DNA of 64,000 bases, taken from positions 9,933 through 73,932 of the forward strand of contig CAYREY010000013.1 in assembly GCA_964423405.1 (NCBI GenBank), given 5' to 3'. The position numbers and the translations under genes were made by a program. Source of the DNA: Bog-950 sp964423405 (GTDB lineage Bacteria; Bacteroidota; Bacteroidia; Chitinophagales; LD1). Within the stretch, counting starts at the first letter, position 1. The number at the start of each line of letters is the position of its first letter. The notes beneath the pieces were generated by a model. That model had not been told where the DNA came from. It saw only the letters and a program-made list of their open reading frames with translations, and made no database searches. This document shows positions 16,320-25,177 of this stretch, in pieces.

Positions 16320-16560
16320 AGGCCGGATGTGAGGCTTTTGTGCCGTAAGCTAAAGCATACGGCTGTATAAGGAATACTGGTTTCATAACAGGCTAAAACC
16401 CGTGAAATACTTGCGCAACCTCGGCATATAGCAAACACGTGCATCTCTGAAACGAGCGGATGCCCAAAAGGGCATGCTCACCCATTTTGCTACCAATGCA
16501 AGTTATGGGCTGGTACTTGCGCTAGTGGATTAAAAGGTTTAGCTTATATATAATATAAAT
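16320..16560. other. GC-rich block of small hairpins, no supported gene
   Basis: This stretch between the operator and the paired GTTAAC element contains GCCGTA..TACGGC (near 16342-16363) and GATGCCC..GGGCATG (near 16459-16476) hairpins. A 50-codon Cys-rich minus ORF (16292-16444) ends inside the operator; I do not treat it as a gene. A structured RNA or a decayed element is possible. Confidence 0.35.
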
Positions 16561-16572
16561 TAAACATATATA

Positions 16573-16645
16573 AGGGGTGGGTTAACATCATAAAATTACA
16601 ATAGCCTAAAAACAAGCCTGTTATGCGGCAGTGGGTTAACATTTT
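16573..16645. promoter_or_regulatory. Paired GTTAAC element, locus A
   Basis: GGGGTGGGTTAACAT (16574-16588) is followed 54 bases later by GCAGTGGGTTAACATTTTT (16628-16646). An AT-rich stretch (TATATATAATATAAATT) lies on the left side. The same two-copy arrangement occurs at 42031-42100 and, inverted, at 58836-58905. Confidence 0.6.
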
Positions 16646-16683
16646 TAAGGGATAGCCCTACTTGGTGTATGCTAAAAGGTAAA

Positions 16684-16795
16684 CTACAAGTTCTTCAGCT
16701 TCTCCCACAGTTCGGGCAGCTTTTTAATAACAGCCACCTGCTTAGCAAAGGTACGGGCCTCTACTGCCGGTAGCCAATATAGGTTTTGCCGCCCT
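16684..16795 (-). pseudogene. Second, truncated copy of the lpxD 3' end
   Basis: These 112 bases match the last ~37 codons of lpxD (17707-17819). Over about 24 aligned codons the six differences near the stop are all synonymous (for example GAA/GAG, AAG/AAA, GCT/GCC, TTG/TTA), and a stop codon is kept (TAG versus TGA). A single-base deletion near 16770 breaks the frame at the far end. This pattern suggests a 3' end from a diverged but functional lpxD rather than a decaying duplicate. Together with lpxD it brackets the T9SS gene at 16800-17678. Confidence 0.85.
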
Positions 16796-16799
16796 TATT

Positions 16800-17678
16800 C
16801 TACATAATTACAAGTGTACCTGTAGCAATAAATTCGCCGCGGCTAAGGTAGCGCCAGTAATACACCCCCGGCGCAATATGTGCTGTACTAATAATTGAGC
16901 TGGTATGGCTGATAGTTTCGGTAAGCACCGGACGACCCTGAATATCGTAAACAACAAGCGAACTACCGGGCTGGGGTGATGTACTGGTGTTAACAGTAGT
17001 AAACCCGCGGGCAGGATTAGGATACAATACCGGCCCCGAATCGCCTGCCGGTTTATCACCCGCACTAAGCTCTATACCCGGATCGCTGTTTGGGCTACCC
17101 CAGCTTTCGCCATTGGCTTTATGGTAATAGCGGAGCTGTTGCTGGCTGCCCGCTGCAAAGCCCGACATATATGAGTATCTTAAATATGAGACCTGACCCA
17201 ATCCTGCAACATAGTTCTCGTCCCACGATGTTTCAAAGCACCCCCTTGATACATTATTCTGCAGCCGGCCACCATATAAAGTATTGGTATAAACTGAATC
17301 GTAGTGATTGTTACAAATTATATCAGAGTCGGTAAATTGATATAGTATAGAGGAGTCTTCCTCATTAAGCATATAACTAAACATAGCAGCGCCACCATAG
17401 TGCGGATAGTTTAGCGGATTAGTAATATGAGTATAAACAACATTACTGGTATGGGTATAACTTACCACCTGCGCATTGGTGGTTTCTCCGGTAATCACGT
17501 ACCATGCATACCCTTCAGCATAGGAATGCCAGTTATCGTCTACATCAATACGGAACGAATACTGAAGCGAATCGCCGGTTGCAAAATCAAATACCTCTCT
17601 GTAGGTACTCGGTGTAATCTGCTGGCCGTACGAGAAACCAAGCAGGCAAATAAATAGTGTAGTGTATAGTGTTTTCAT
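16800..17678 (-). CDS. Secreted protein with T9SS type A sorting domain, function unknown
   Basis: The 292-residue precursor has a signal peptide (cleavage near GFSYG/Q). A central region of about residues 20-205 is rich in Tyr, Ser and Asn (VFDFATGDSLQYSFRID, YGGAAMFSYML, HYDSVYTN). A C-terminal sorting domain begins at VLYPNPARGFTTVN and ends YWRYLSRGEFIATGTLVIM. The central part resembles no family I can name. The gene sits between intact lpxD and a second lpxD 3' end, so it looks like cargo inserted at the end of lpxD. Confidence 0.85.
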   Translation of the reverse strand: MKTLYTTLFICLLGFSYGQQITPSTYREVFDFATGDSLQYSFRIDVDDNWHSYAEGYAWYVITGETTNAQVVSYTHTSNVVYTHITNPLNYPHYGGAAMFSYMLNEEDSSILYQFTDSDIICNNHYDSVYTNTLYGGRLQNNVSRGCFETSWDENYVAGLGQVSYLRYSYMSGFAAGSQQQLRYYHKANGESWGSPNSDPGIELSAGDKPAGDSGPVLYPNPARGFTTVNTSTSPQPGSSLVVYDIQGRPVLTETISHTSSIISTAHIAPGVYYWRYLSRGEFIATGTLVIM

Positions 17679-17706
17679 TTACTGAATTTACAAACAATTC
17701 AGCAAG

Positions 17707-18642
17707 TCATAAATTCTTCAGCTTCTCCCACAGCTCGGGCAGTTTTTTAATAACGGCCACCTGTTTAGCAAAGGTACGGGCCTCTACTGCCGGGTAGCCA
17801 ATATAGGTTTTGCCGCCCTCCAAATTATTAGGTACGGCACTGGTAGCCATTACAATAGCATCGTCGCCAATAGTTATGTTTTTGTTTACTGCTACTTTAC
17901 CATATAGGGTTACACGGTTGCCAATTCTGGTATTGCCGGCTATACCTACCTGCGCGGCTATAATACAGTGCTCGCCAATTTTTACATCGTGGCCTATGTG
18001 TACCTGGTCGTCCAGCTTGGTGCCTTTGCCAATTACGGTATCGCTGCTTACACCGGCATCTATGGTGGTACCGGCACCTATTTCTACATTGTCGCATAGC
18101 ACTACGCGGCCGGCAGTATGCATTTTATCGTAGTGGGTTTTGTGACGTTTGTAGTAAAATGCATCGCCGCCTACAGTGCAGTTAGCGTGTACTATTACGT
18201 TATCGCCTATCTGGCTGTAAGGGTAAATGGTGGCGTTGGGGTGTATTACGCAGTTGCGGCCAATGGTTACCTGTTCGCCCACAAACGCAGTTGGGTATAT
18301 GTAAGTACCTTCGCCAATACTGGCCGTAGCACCTATATTACTCTGCGAACGTTGCTCTGGCTTAAAGCGCTGCGCCAGGTTGTTGTAAGCTACAAAGGGG
18401 TTATCGGTATACAGTAGCACCTTGCCGGGTATGGCGTCCAGCTTTTTGTTTATCAGTATTACTGTGGCTTTAGAGCGTAGGGTAAAGTCGTAGTACTTCT
18501 CGTGGTCCACAAAGGTAATGTCGCCTTCTTCTACGTTATGTATCTCGTTAAGCCCGCGCACCGGTATGGTATCATCGCCTATCACTTCGGCGTTGGCCCA
18601 TTGGGCAACCTGGCCGGCGGGTATGGGGTTGGTCAGTTTCAT
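17707..18642 (-). CDS. lpxD: UDP-3-O-(3-hydroxyacyl)glucosamine N-acyltransferase (LpxD-type)
   Basis: This enzyme adds the N-linked hydroxyacyl chain in lipid A synthesis. The N-terminal UDP-binding domain (about 1-100) contains GDITFVDHEKYY. A left-handed beta-helix of hexapeptide repeats follows (IGEGTYIYPTAFVGEQVTIG and onwards). The catalytic-His region is VHIGHDVKIGEHC. The C-terminal helix ends ELWEKLKNL. At 311 residues it is slightly shorter than Proteobacterial LpxD (about 340). Bacteroidota often carry two LpxD-like paralogues, so which one this is cannot be told from sequence alone. Its 3' end is present a second time at 16684-16795. Confidence 0.92.
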   Translation of the reverse strand: MKLTNPIPAGQVAQWANAEVIGDDTIPVRGLNEIHNVEEGDITFVDHEKYYDFTLRSKATVILINKKLDAIPGKVLLYTDNPFVAYNNLAQRFKPEQRSQSNIGATASIGEGTYIYPTAFVGEQVTIGRNCVIHPNATIYPYSQIGDNVIVHANCTVGGDAFYYKRHKTHYDKMHTAGRVVLCDNVEIGAGTTIDAGVSSDTVIGKGTKLDDQVHIGHDVKIGEHCIIAAQVGIAGNTRIGNRVTLYGKVAVNKNITIGDDAIVMATSAVPNNLEGGKTYIGYPAVEARTFAKQVAVIKKLPELWEKLKNL

Positions 18643-18723
18643 GTGGTGAATATAAGGGCAATGGCAGTACTTTTATTATACCCTTTTTACCGGTGGCAGT
18701 TTGGCTTGTTATATACCATACCA

Positions 18724-18757
18724 ACACCCCCCAAAGGGTTTTGAACCCTTTGGGGGA
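18724..18757. repeat. Short perfect hairpin repeat between lpxD and gcvT
   Basis: CCCCCCAAAGGGTT followed by TTGAACCCTTTGGGGG forms a near-perfect inverted repeat. Similar small hairpin elements with different stems occur at 39291-39340, 62757-62785 and 62850-62876. It may act as a bidirectional transcript end. Confidence 0.5.
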
Positions 18758-18839
18758 TACCAACAGCAAAACCAAATGATACCCGTACACTTCCGTATTC
18801 GCTTTTCTCCATTACATTCGCGCTACAAACAGAAAAAGC

Positions 18840-19940
18840 ATGTCTAACAGTTCAACTTCCGTAAAAGAAACCGCATTAACCTCATTACATATTCAACTGG
18901 GTGCTAAAATGGCCGCCTTTGCAGGCTACAACATGCCCATAGTTTACAGCAGCATAACAGCCGAGCACAACGCCGTGCGTAACCACGTTGGTGTGTTTGA
19001 TGTAAGCCACATGGGCGAGTTCAGGCTGAAAGGCCCTAAGGCGCTGGACCTGATACAACTGGTAACCAGCAACGATGCCAGCAAACTTACCAATGGTAAA
19101 ATTCAGTATTCGTGCCTGCCAAATGACCAGGGCGGTATAGTAGACGACCTGTTGGTTTACCGTTGGGATGAGAACGAATACTACCTGGTGGTAAATGCAA
19201 GTAACATAGAGAAAGACTGGAACTGGATAAGCAAGCATAATACCTTTGGTGTTGAGATGGTAAACATGAGCGATGATATGAGCCTGCTGGCAGTGCAAGG
19301 CCCCGATGCGGTTAAAACATTACAGAAACTGACTGAGACAGATTTAAGCGCTATACCATACTACGCTTTTGCGGCAGGTAAAATGGCAGGTTTAGATGAT
19401 GTGATTATATCGAACACCGGTTACACCGGTGCCGGTGGTTTTGAGATATATGTGTGGAACAAAGATGCCCGCAAACTATGGGATGCTGTATTTGAGGCAG
19501 GTAAAGAATATGGTATAGCACCATGTGGCTTAGGTGCCCGCGATACCCTGCGACTGGAGAAGGCTTTCTGCCTGTATGGTAATGACATTAACGATACCAC
19601 CTCTCCTATCGAAGCCGGTTTGGGCTGGATAACCAAGTTCAACAAAAACTTTATTAACTCAGATTATCACCGTGCTATTAAAGAGAACGGCCCTAAGCGT
19701 AAACTGGTAGGTTTCGAAATTACCGAGAAAGGGAAAATACCACGCCAGCACTTTAAAGTAAAAGATGCTGCCGGTAACGAAATAGGTGAGGTAACCAGCG
19801 GCACACAGTCGCCTACCTTAGCCAAAGCAATTGGCCTGGCGTATGTAGCTGCCGACCATAGCGCGGTAGGCTCTGAAATATTTGTAGAGATACGTAACCA
19901 GGCAGTTAAAGCTACCGTGGTTAAAACTCCGTTTTTATAA
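18840..19940 (+). CDS. gcvT: Aminomethyltransferase, glycine cleavage T protein
   Basis: The T protein transfers the methylene group from the aminomethyl-lipoyl H protein to tetrahydrofolate. The 366 residues match the family: N-terminal LHIQLGAKMAAFAGYNMPIVY, HVGVFDVSHMGE, the folate-site Asp region (QGGIVDDLLVYR), GYTGAGGFEIYV, and LGARDTLRLEKAFCLYGND. The C-terminal barrel domain contains GEVTSGTQSPTL. No other gcv gene is nearby. A 103-bp palindromic repeat follows. Confidence 0.98.
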   Translation: MSNSSTSVKETALTSLHIQLGAKMAAFAGYNMPIVYSSITAEHNAVRNHVGVFDVSHMGEFRLKGPKALDLIQLVTSNDASKLTNGKIQYSCLPNDQGGIVDDLLVYRWDENEYYLVVNASNIEKDWNWISKHNTFGVEMVNMSDDMSLLAVQGPDAVKTLQKLTETDLSAIPYYAFAAGKMAGLDDVIISNTGYTGAGGFEIYVWNKDARKLWDAVFEAGKEYGIAPCGLGARDTLRLEKAFCLYGNDINDTTSPIEAGLGWITKFNKNFINSDYHRAIKENGPKRKLVGFEITEKGKIPRQHFKVKDAAGNEIGEVTSGTQSPTLAKAIGLAYVAADHSAVGSEIFVEIRNQAVKATVVKTPFL

Positions 19941-19950
19941 ATAATATACC

Positions 19951-20053
19951 CGTCATTGCGAGGAGCAAGGCTTTGCGAGCGACGAAGCAATCTTTTGATT
20001 AAGTCAGGTTTGCGTTGTTGTTATTTGAAAACAAAGCCTCCCTCGCAATGACG
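19951..20053. repeat. 103-bp palindromic repeat, CGTCATTGCGAGG family, copy 1
   Basis: It starts CGTCATTGCGAGG and ends with the reverse complement CCTCGCAATGACG. Inside are CGACGAAGCAATCT and AAAGCCTC. A second copy of exactly the same length lies at 41214-41316. This MITE-like dispersed palindrome is known in several bacterial phyla; no transposase is present here. Confidence 0.85.
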
Positions 20054-20066
20054 ATAAATAATAACT

Positions 20067-21308
20067 ATGGCTATAATAAAACCATTTGAGGCAGTGCGCC
20101 CTAAACCTGAGCACGCCATTGAAGTATCATCGCTACCATACGATGTAATGAACACAGCCGAAGCACGCAAAATGGCTGAGGGTAACCCCAAGTCGTTTTT
20201 GCATGTAAGCCGTGCCGAGATAGATTTTGAAGAAGGTGTTGACGAGCATACCCAACCGGTGTACGATAAAGCCCGCGATAATTTTTACAAAATGATGGAA
20301 GATGGAATCCTGTTTCAGGATGCCTATCCGTTTTACTATGTGTACTCGCAGATAATGGATGGCCGCCGCCAAACCGGTTTGGTAGCCTGCTCTAACATAG
20401 AAGATTACTTTAACGATGTAATTAAGAAACACGAGTTAACGCGCCAGGAGAAAGAAGAAGACCGCATACAGCACATGGAAACGTTGCAGGCGCACGTTGG
20501 CCCTATATTTTTAACCTACCCCAACCATGCCGGTGTAGATGAGATTGTAGATAGCGTAATGCAGAACAGCGAACCGGTGTACGATATACTGACTACCGAT
20601 GGAATTAAACATACCGTATGGGTAATAAAGGATGGTGATAAGATTAGCCGGCTTACCGAAATTTTTGGCAAAGAAATACCGTACACCTACATTGCCGATG
20701 GGCATCACCGCACGGCATCTGCCGCCAAGGTGGGGTTAAAGCTAAAGCAGCAAAACCCCGACCACACCGGTAACGAAGAATACAACTTCTTTTTATCGGT
20801 ATTATTTCCCGATAACCAACTGGCTATAATGGATTATAACCGGGTGGTTAAAGATTTGAATGGCCACAGCGATGAGGCATTTTTAGCCGAAGTAGCTACA
20901 AAGTTTGATGTGCAGCCAACCGCTGCCGAAGTAAAGCCCACACAGCTACACCAGTTTGCCATGTACCTTTCGGGTAAGTGGTATACACTGGTTGCCAAAC
21001 CAGCGATTATTAAAAACGACCCTATAGGCATACTGGATGTAACCATACTGGATGAGAATGTACTTAACCCACTACTGGGGATAAAAGATGTACGTACCGA
21101 TAAGCGCATAGATTTTGTGGGTGGTATACGTGGTTTAAAAGAGCTACAACGCCGGGTAGATAGCGGCGAAATGAAAGTGGCCTTTGCACTATATCCGGTA
21201 TCGCTTAAGCAACTAATGGATATAGCCGATAGCGGTAAAATAATGCCCCCTAAAAGCACCTGGTTTGAACCCAAACTGAGAGACGGGTTGTTTAGCCATT
21301 TGTTCTGA
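20067..21308 (+). CDS. DUF1015 family protein
   Basis: The 413-residue cytoplasmic protein begins IIKPFEAVRPKPEHA, followed by SSLPYDVMNTAEARKMAEGNPKSFLHVSRAE. The strongly conserved YIADGHHRTASA lies at about residues 210-221. These features identify DUF1015, sometimes labelled a SerB-like chaperone/HPr-type fold; the biochemical role is not settled. The gene sits 13 bases after the palindromic repeat and converges on the LytTR regulator gene with only five bases between them. Confidence 0.93.
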   Translation: MAIIKPFEAVRPKPEHAIEVSSLPYDVMNTAEARKMAEGNPKSFLHVSRAEIDFEEGVDEHTQPVYDKARDNFYKMMEDGILFQDAYPFYYVYSQIMDGRRQTGLVACSNIEDYFNDVIKKHELTRQEKEEDRIQHMETLQAHVGPIFLTYPNHAGVDEIVDSVMQNSEPVYDILTTDGIKHTVWVIKDGDKISRLTEIFGKEIPYTYIADGHHRTASAAKVGLKLKQQNPDHTGNEEYNFFLSVLFPDNQLAIMDYNRVVKDLNGHSDEAFLAEVATKFDVQPTAAEVKPTQLHQFAMYLSGKWYTLVAKPAIIKNDPIGILDVTILDENVLNPLLGIKDVRTDKRIDFVGGIRGLKELQRRVDSGEMKVAFALYPVSLKQLMDIADSGKIMPPKSTWFEPKLRDGLFSHLF

Positions 21309-21313
21309 TAACA

Positions 21314-22021
21314 TCAAAACACTCTTTTTACAACAGCGTCTTTCAACTCGCGGCTTACAGGTATTTGCTGACCGGCTACCTCTATACTGTTACCGGTCAT
21401 AGTCTTAACCTGGCTTAATGCTACTATGTACGACCGGTGCACGCGCATAAACATTTCTGCCGGTAAAGCCGCCTCCATGTTTTTCATACGCTCGTATGTA
21501 ATTATACGACCCGCAGGGGTGTAAATTTTTATATACTCCTGGTAGGCTTCTATATAATGTATATCGGTAAAGGCTATTTTTATAAGCCTGCCGTTAGCTT
21601 TTACAGTAATAAACCCATCGGCAGGTTTTACATCTGATGGTTCAGGTTTTTGTTTACGGGCAAGCACGTAATCGCGCGCTTTATCTATGGCTTTTAAAAA
21701 TCTATCGTACGAAAATGGTTTACGCAGATAGTCAGCGGCATCCATATCAAAGGCATCGGCGGCAAACTCGCTGTAGGCGGTGGTAAATATTACTACAGGC
21801 TTTGTAGTAAGCTGCGCAAAAAACTCTAACCCGTTTTGCTGCGGCATTTGTATATCCAGCAGCAGAATATCGCAACTATTTGTATTAAGCCACTCTGCCG
21901 CCAGCAACGGATTGCGGAAAGTAGCAGAAAGGCTAAGTCCCTTAGTGTGGCCTACGTACTGCTCTATAATACGTAAGGCAGGGGCTTCATCATCTATAGC
22001 CACACAGGTTATGTTGTCCAT
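21314..22021 (-). CDS. LytTR-family response regulator
   Basis: A receiver domain (about residues 1-120) carries the phosphoacceptor Asp56 in DILLLDIQMPQQNG. A LytTR DNA-binding domain follows (about 135-235: VKANGRLIKIAFTDIHYIEAYQEYIKIY, MRVHRSYIVALSQV). Its start overlaps the histidine kinase gene by 13 bases, which makes them an obvious two-component pair. The targets are unknown; the serine hydrolase in the same operon is a candidate functional link. Confidence 0.95.
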   Translation of the reverse strand: MDNITCVAIDDEAPALRIIEQYVGHTKGLSLSATFRNPLLAAEWLNTNSCDILLLDIQMPQQNGLEFFAQLTTKPVVIFTTAYSEFAADAFDMDAADYLRKPFSYDRFLKAIDKARDYVLARKQKPEPSDVKPADGFITVKANGRLIKIAFTDIHYIEAYQEYIKIYTPAGRIITYERMKNMEAALPAEMFMRVHRSYIVALSQVKTMTGNSIEVAGQQIPVSRELKDAVVKRVF

Positions 22022-23016
22022 TCTATTTCCAGTTTAACTTTATACATGTTTTGTTCGCTCCAGGTGGTTAGCTTAGCCTTTGTGCCATACACCAGTTGCA
22101 GACGTTCGCTTATGTTAAGTAAGCCCACACCGCCGGTGGTATTCTTATGCTGCGCAGGGTCAAATGTGTTCTCTGTTTCAAATAGCAGATGCCGGTTGGT
22201 ACTGGTAATATTCATGCAGGCAAAGGCCTGGTCGTTAAGATCAAAATCGCAATGCTTCAGGCAGTTCTCGACCAGCGGTATCAGTATCATGGGTTCAATA
22301 GATCCACCTGTTATATTTTTATCAAAAGCAATATTGTACATCTCATCGCGGCGCAGGCAAAACAGCTCTACCAAAAACTCAATTTGCCTTACCTCGTCGC
22401 TCACCAGCACTTTATCGCGGTGCTTTTGATATACCGAATAGCGAAGCAATTCGGTAAGATGCAGCAGCATATCGGGTGCGCGCGACGAACCGGTTAGCAC
22501 CAGCGAGTAAATATTGTTGAGCGCATTGAAAAGAAAATGCGGATTAATTTGCGATTGCAGTTGCTGTAGCCGGGCTTCGTTACCGGCATTAATGGTTTGC
22601 AGCAGGTGTTTCTCTTTATCCGACAGATAACCCAGGTACATCAATATGGTAGAAATAAACCAGACTACACCTGCGGTGAATAAAAAGAACATAGGCCGGA
22701 ACGGGTTGCCGCGAAAAATACCCAGCTGGGTTTCGGGTGGAAAAACATACATCTCCAGCAGATAACGCAGGAAAGCCATTACAAGCAACAATACTATTGC
22801 CGATAGTAAAAAAAAGCGCCGGTGGCCTTTTAAAAGCGTACGCTTTACAATAAACCGGTTAGTATAATGTACCACGGCTATCATGGCAGTAATGCCTGCG
22901 GCCCTTATCAGCGAATAAGGCAAAGGCAACAAAGGCAGTATCAGTAAAAACACCGCAGCAGATAAAGCCAGCCATACGGCCACTTCAATAAGTATGTTGC
23001 GCTTTTTATGGCTCAT
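22009..23016 (-). CDS. LytS-like sensor histidine kinase
   Basis: About 335 residues. Four hydrophobic segments lie within the first ~130 residues. The His_kinase (PF06580) motif QLQSQINPHFLFNALNNIYSL carries the phosphoacceptor His near residue 158, and the ATP-binding end includes MILIPLVENCLKH and TGGVGLLNISERLQLVYG. There is no extracytoplasmic sensor domain of note, so it probably senses within the membrane. It overlaps the upstream hydrolase gene by 11 bases and the response regulator by 13. Confidence 0.94.
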   Translation of the reverse strand: MSHKKRNILIEVAVWLALSAAVFLLILPLLPLPYSLIRAAGITAMIAVVHYTNRFIVKRTLLKGHRRFFLLSAIVLLLVMAFLRYLLEMYVFPPETQLGIFRGNPFRPMFFLFTAGVVWFISTILMYLGYLSDKEKHLLQTINAGNEARLQQLQSQINPHFLFNALNNIYSLVLTGSSRAPDMLLHLTELLRYSVYQKHRDKVLVSDEVRQIEFLVELFCLRRDEMYNIAFDKNITGGSIEPMILIPLVENCLKHCDFDLNDQAFACMNITSTNRHLLFETENTFDPAQHKNTTGGVGLLNISERLQLVYGTKAKLTTWSEQNMYKVKLEIEWTT

Positions 23017-24316
23017 GCTGTATTACTACCCGTTTAGTAATACTGGTTTGCCCGCTATGCATATGCAGATAGTATATTCCGTTTGCAAGTACGCTACAAT
23101 CGAGTTTAGATTGCGTTGTTGCTGCATTCGCCTCCATTACTTTGCGGCCGGTACAATCAAATAATTCGGCATTATAACCTGAAGCGGGCCCGTTTATAGA
23201 TAGGTAGTTTGATACCGGGTTGGGATACACCACCAGGTTATTTCCAGCGGGGGTATCGTACACGTCGGTGCTTTGGCAGGTCATATTATCCAGCAGTATC
23301 CAAAGCTCGTTATCAAAATCGGAGAAGGCAGCCTGCGAGGTGTAAGCGGCATCGCCTACCCGCACCACTACCATGTTGCGACTGGGGGCTACATAAATTT
23401 TCTGGTCGTTTTTGCCAAGTGCCGAGTACATATCGGGCGGTGCATCGGCAAACAACTCGCGGTTGAATACTATAGGTATACCGGGCGCCATTACCGAGCT
23501 TTTACCATTCAGCCACCACAGGTAGCCATAAGCTTCGTTCAGCGGCTGCGAGGTATTAATCATGGCATTATAATAGGTTGTATCTTTCAGTATAGTATCG
23601 TTTTGCCATACGCCATGATTAAGCATAAGCAGGCCAAAGCGCGCCATGCCACGCGGCACACTATAAAAAACCCCGTTGTACCAAAGCCCGGCCATGCCTA
23701 TACGCGAGCCTATACGGTTATTGGTAAATGTATTATAGTTAGTATTAGAGGCTATGCTCAGTATTTTATGCAGCTTTTTGTAAGCGCCGGTCTGGTAAGT
23801 CCATAGTGTACCGGCATCTGCCGCATATTGCAGACAGGCCGCAGCGGTATCCTCTGCATCGCACTGGCCGGTGGGGTTATCGGTAAAACCGCTGGTCATA
23901 CTCAGCAGGTTTTTAATAGTTACCAGCCCCTCTTTATTTACCGGTGCCGACGACCACCCATTACCCAGGTATGTAGAAGCAGTTTGGTTTATATCCAGCA
24001 GGTTCTCCTGCGCAGCAATGCCTACCAATGCTGCGGTAAGGCTTTTACCTGCAGAGGCCCAGTAGTGGATAGAGTCGCGTGTAAAACTGCCAAAGTATTT
24101 CTCCAGCACTATTTTACCATCGTGCAGCACTATAAAGCCCTGGCTGTTGCGCTCCTGTAAATATTGGTACAGTGTATCTATCCTTTCGGGGCACCAGCCT
24201 AGTGTTGATGGCGAAACAGTATCCCAGGCAGTACCTGTTTTAGGTGGAAAATAGCTTACCTGTGCACGTAGACTTGCAGACCAGAACAGTAAAATTAAAA
24301 TGTATGCATTCTTCAT
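23006..24316 (-). CDS. Beta-lactamase-family serine hydrolase with T9SS type A sorting domain
   Basis: The 436-residue precursor has a signal peptide (to about residue 18). The beta-lactamase class C/penicillin-binding-like fold has the S-x-x-K motif SAGK at residues 88-91 (YWASAGKSLTAALVG) and a later YGYLWW segment. The C terminus (VYPNPVSNYLSINGP...) is a T9SS sorting domain, so the enzyme is exported past the outer membrane. True beta-lactamase activity is unlikely; esterase or peptidase action on an external substrate is more plausible. Overlap with the kinase gene suggests coexpression with the two-component system. Confidence 0.9.
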   Translation of the reverse strand: MKNAYILILLFWSASLRAQVSYFPPKTGTAWDTVSPSTLGWCPERIDTLYQYLQERNSQGFIVLHDGKIVLEKYFGSFTRDSIHYWASAGKSLTAALVGIAAQENLLDINQTASTYLGNGWSSAPVNKEGLVTIKNLLSMTSGFTDNPTGQCDAEDTAAACLQYAADAGTLWTYQTGAYKKLHKILSIASNTNYNTFTNNRIGSRIGMAGLWYNGVFYSVPRGMARFGLLMLNHGVWQNDTILKDTTYYNAMINTSQPLNEAYGYLWWLNGKSSVMAPGIPIVFNRELFADAPPDMYSALGKNDQKIYVAPSRNMVVVRVGDAAYTSQAAFSDFDNELWILLDNMTCQSTDVYDTPAGNNLVVYPNPVSNYLSINGPASGYNAELFDCTGRKVMEANAATTQSKLDCSVLANGIYYLHMHSGQTSITKRVVIQHEP

Positions 24317-24613
24317 TTATATGTATTAACCGTGTTTAGACCAGTGGTACACCAAATAGTTTAATCTGTAAGAAATAATACAGCAATACAACAAATTTAA
24401 CCATAGGCCTGGCAATATGCGGGTAGATAGTTGAAGCGGCAACACGATTGGTTGAAATAGAAAAGCGCAGATTAAACACTAACCTAACTTAGTACTGGTA
24501 TATAAGTAGCTAAACTTTTACCGGCATCATATTGTTTAACAAATAATGTTTCTGATGATACCACGCAGTTTCATTAATTAAACCTTACTTTTATTTATCC
24601 GTCATACATCTCC

Positions 24614-25153
24614 GTGCAACAAATACTACAAAGCATAAAACAAAAACAGGCCTGGGCAGTAATACTGCTCATGCTTGTTTCGTTTTTACAGGTACGTGCC
24701 GGCGATAGCATTACGGTGTATATTTTTCTTTCAGAAACCTGCCCCATATGCCAGAGCCAGACACTGGCCCTGCGGCAGCTATACGATGAGTATGCCGGTA
24801 AAGGCATTACATTTATGGGCATGTTTCCAAACGCAGAGCTATCTACCGATGAAAGCATCCGCAAATTCGGGCGCAAATACAAACTGGATTTTAGCCTGAA
24901 ACGCGACGAGCAGCAGCAACTTGCCAATAAGCTACAGGCTACTATTACCCCACAGGTATTTGTACTAAACAACCGTACCCAACAGGTGCTGTACCGTGGC
25001 AAGGTAGATAACAGCTATGAGGGCATAGGGAAAAGAAGGCAGGTTATAACAGAACACTACCTGAAAGATGCCCTACAGGCCACACTTGAAAATAAAGAAC
25101 CGCCGGTAAAGGAAACTGCGCCGGTAGGCTGTTTTATAATTAAACCCGATTAA
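24614..25153 (+). CDS. Exported thioredoxin-like redoxin
   Basis: The 179-residue protein has an N-terminal hydrophobic export segment (about 12-29) and a thioredoxin fold with Cys43-Pro-Ile-Cys46 (ETCPICQS) and cis-Pro region TITPQVFVLN. The start is GTG at 24614. It lies 24 bases ahead of the cytochrome/monooxygenase-like gene. In related genomes redoxin proteins accompany such copper enzymes. It may reduce cysteines of the partner or deliver copper; this is inference from context. Confidence 0.85.
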   Translation: MQQILQSIKQKQAWAVILLMLVSFLQVRAGDSITVYIFLSETCPICQSQTLALRQLYDEYAGKGITFMGMFPNAELSTDESIRKFGRKYKLDFSLKRDEQQQLANKLQATITPQVFVLNNRTQQVLYRGKVDNSYEGIGKRRQVITEHYLKDALQATLENKEPPVKETAPVGCFIIKPD

Positions 25154-25177
25154 CAATAACCATATAAACAACCGGTA

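Noticed and set aside
16292..16444. 50-codon Cys-rich minus-strand ORF
   Set aside because: It ends inside the GbsR operator, has no start context and no recognisable family. Kept only as part of the structured non-coding block.
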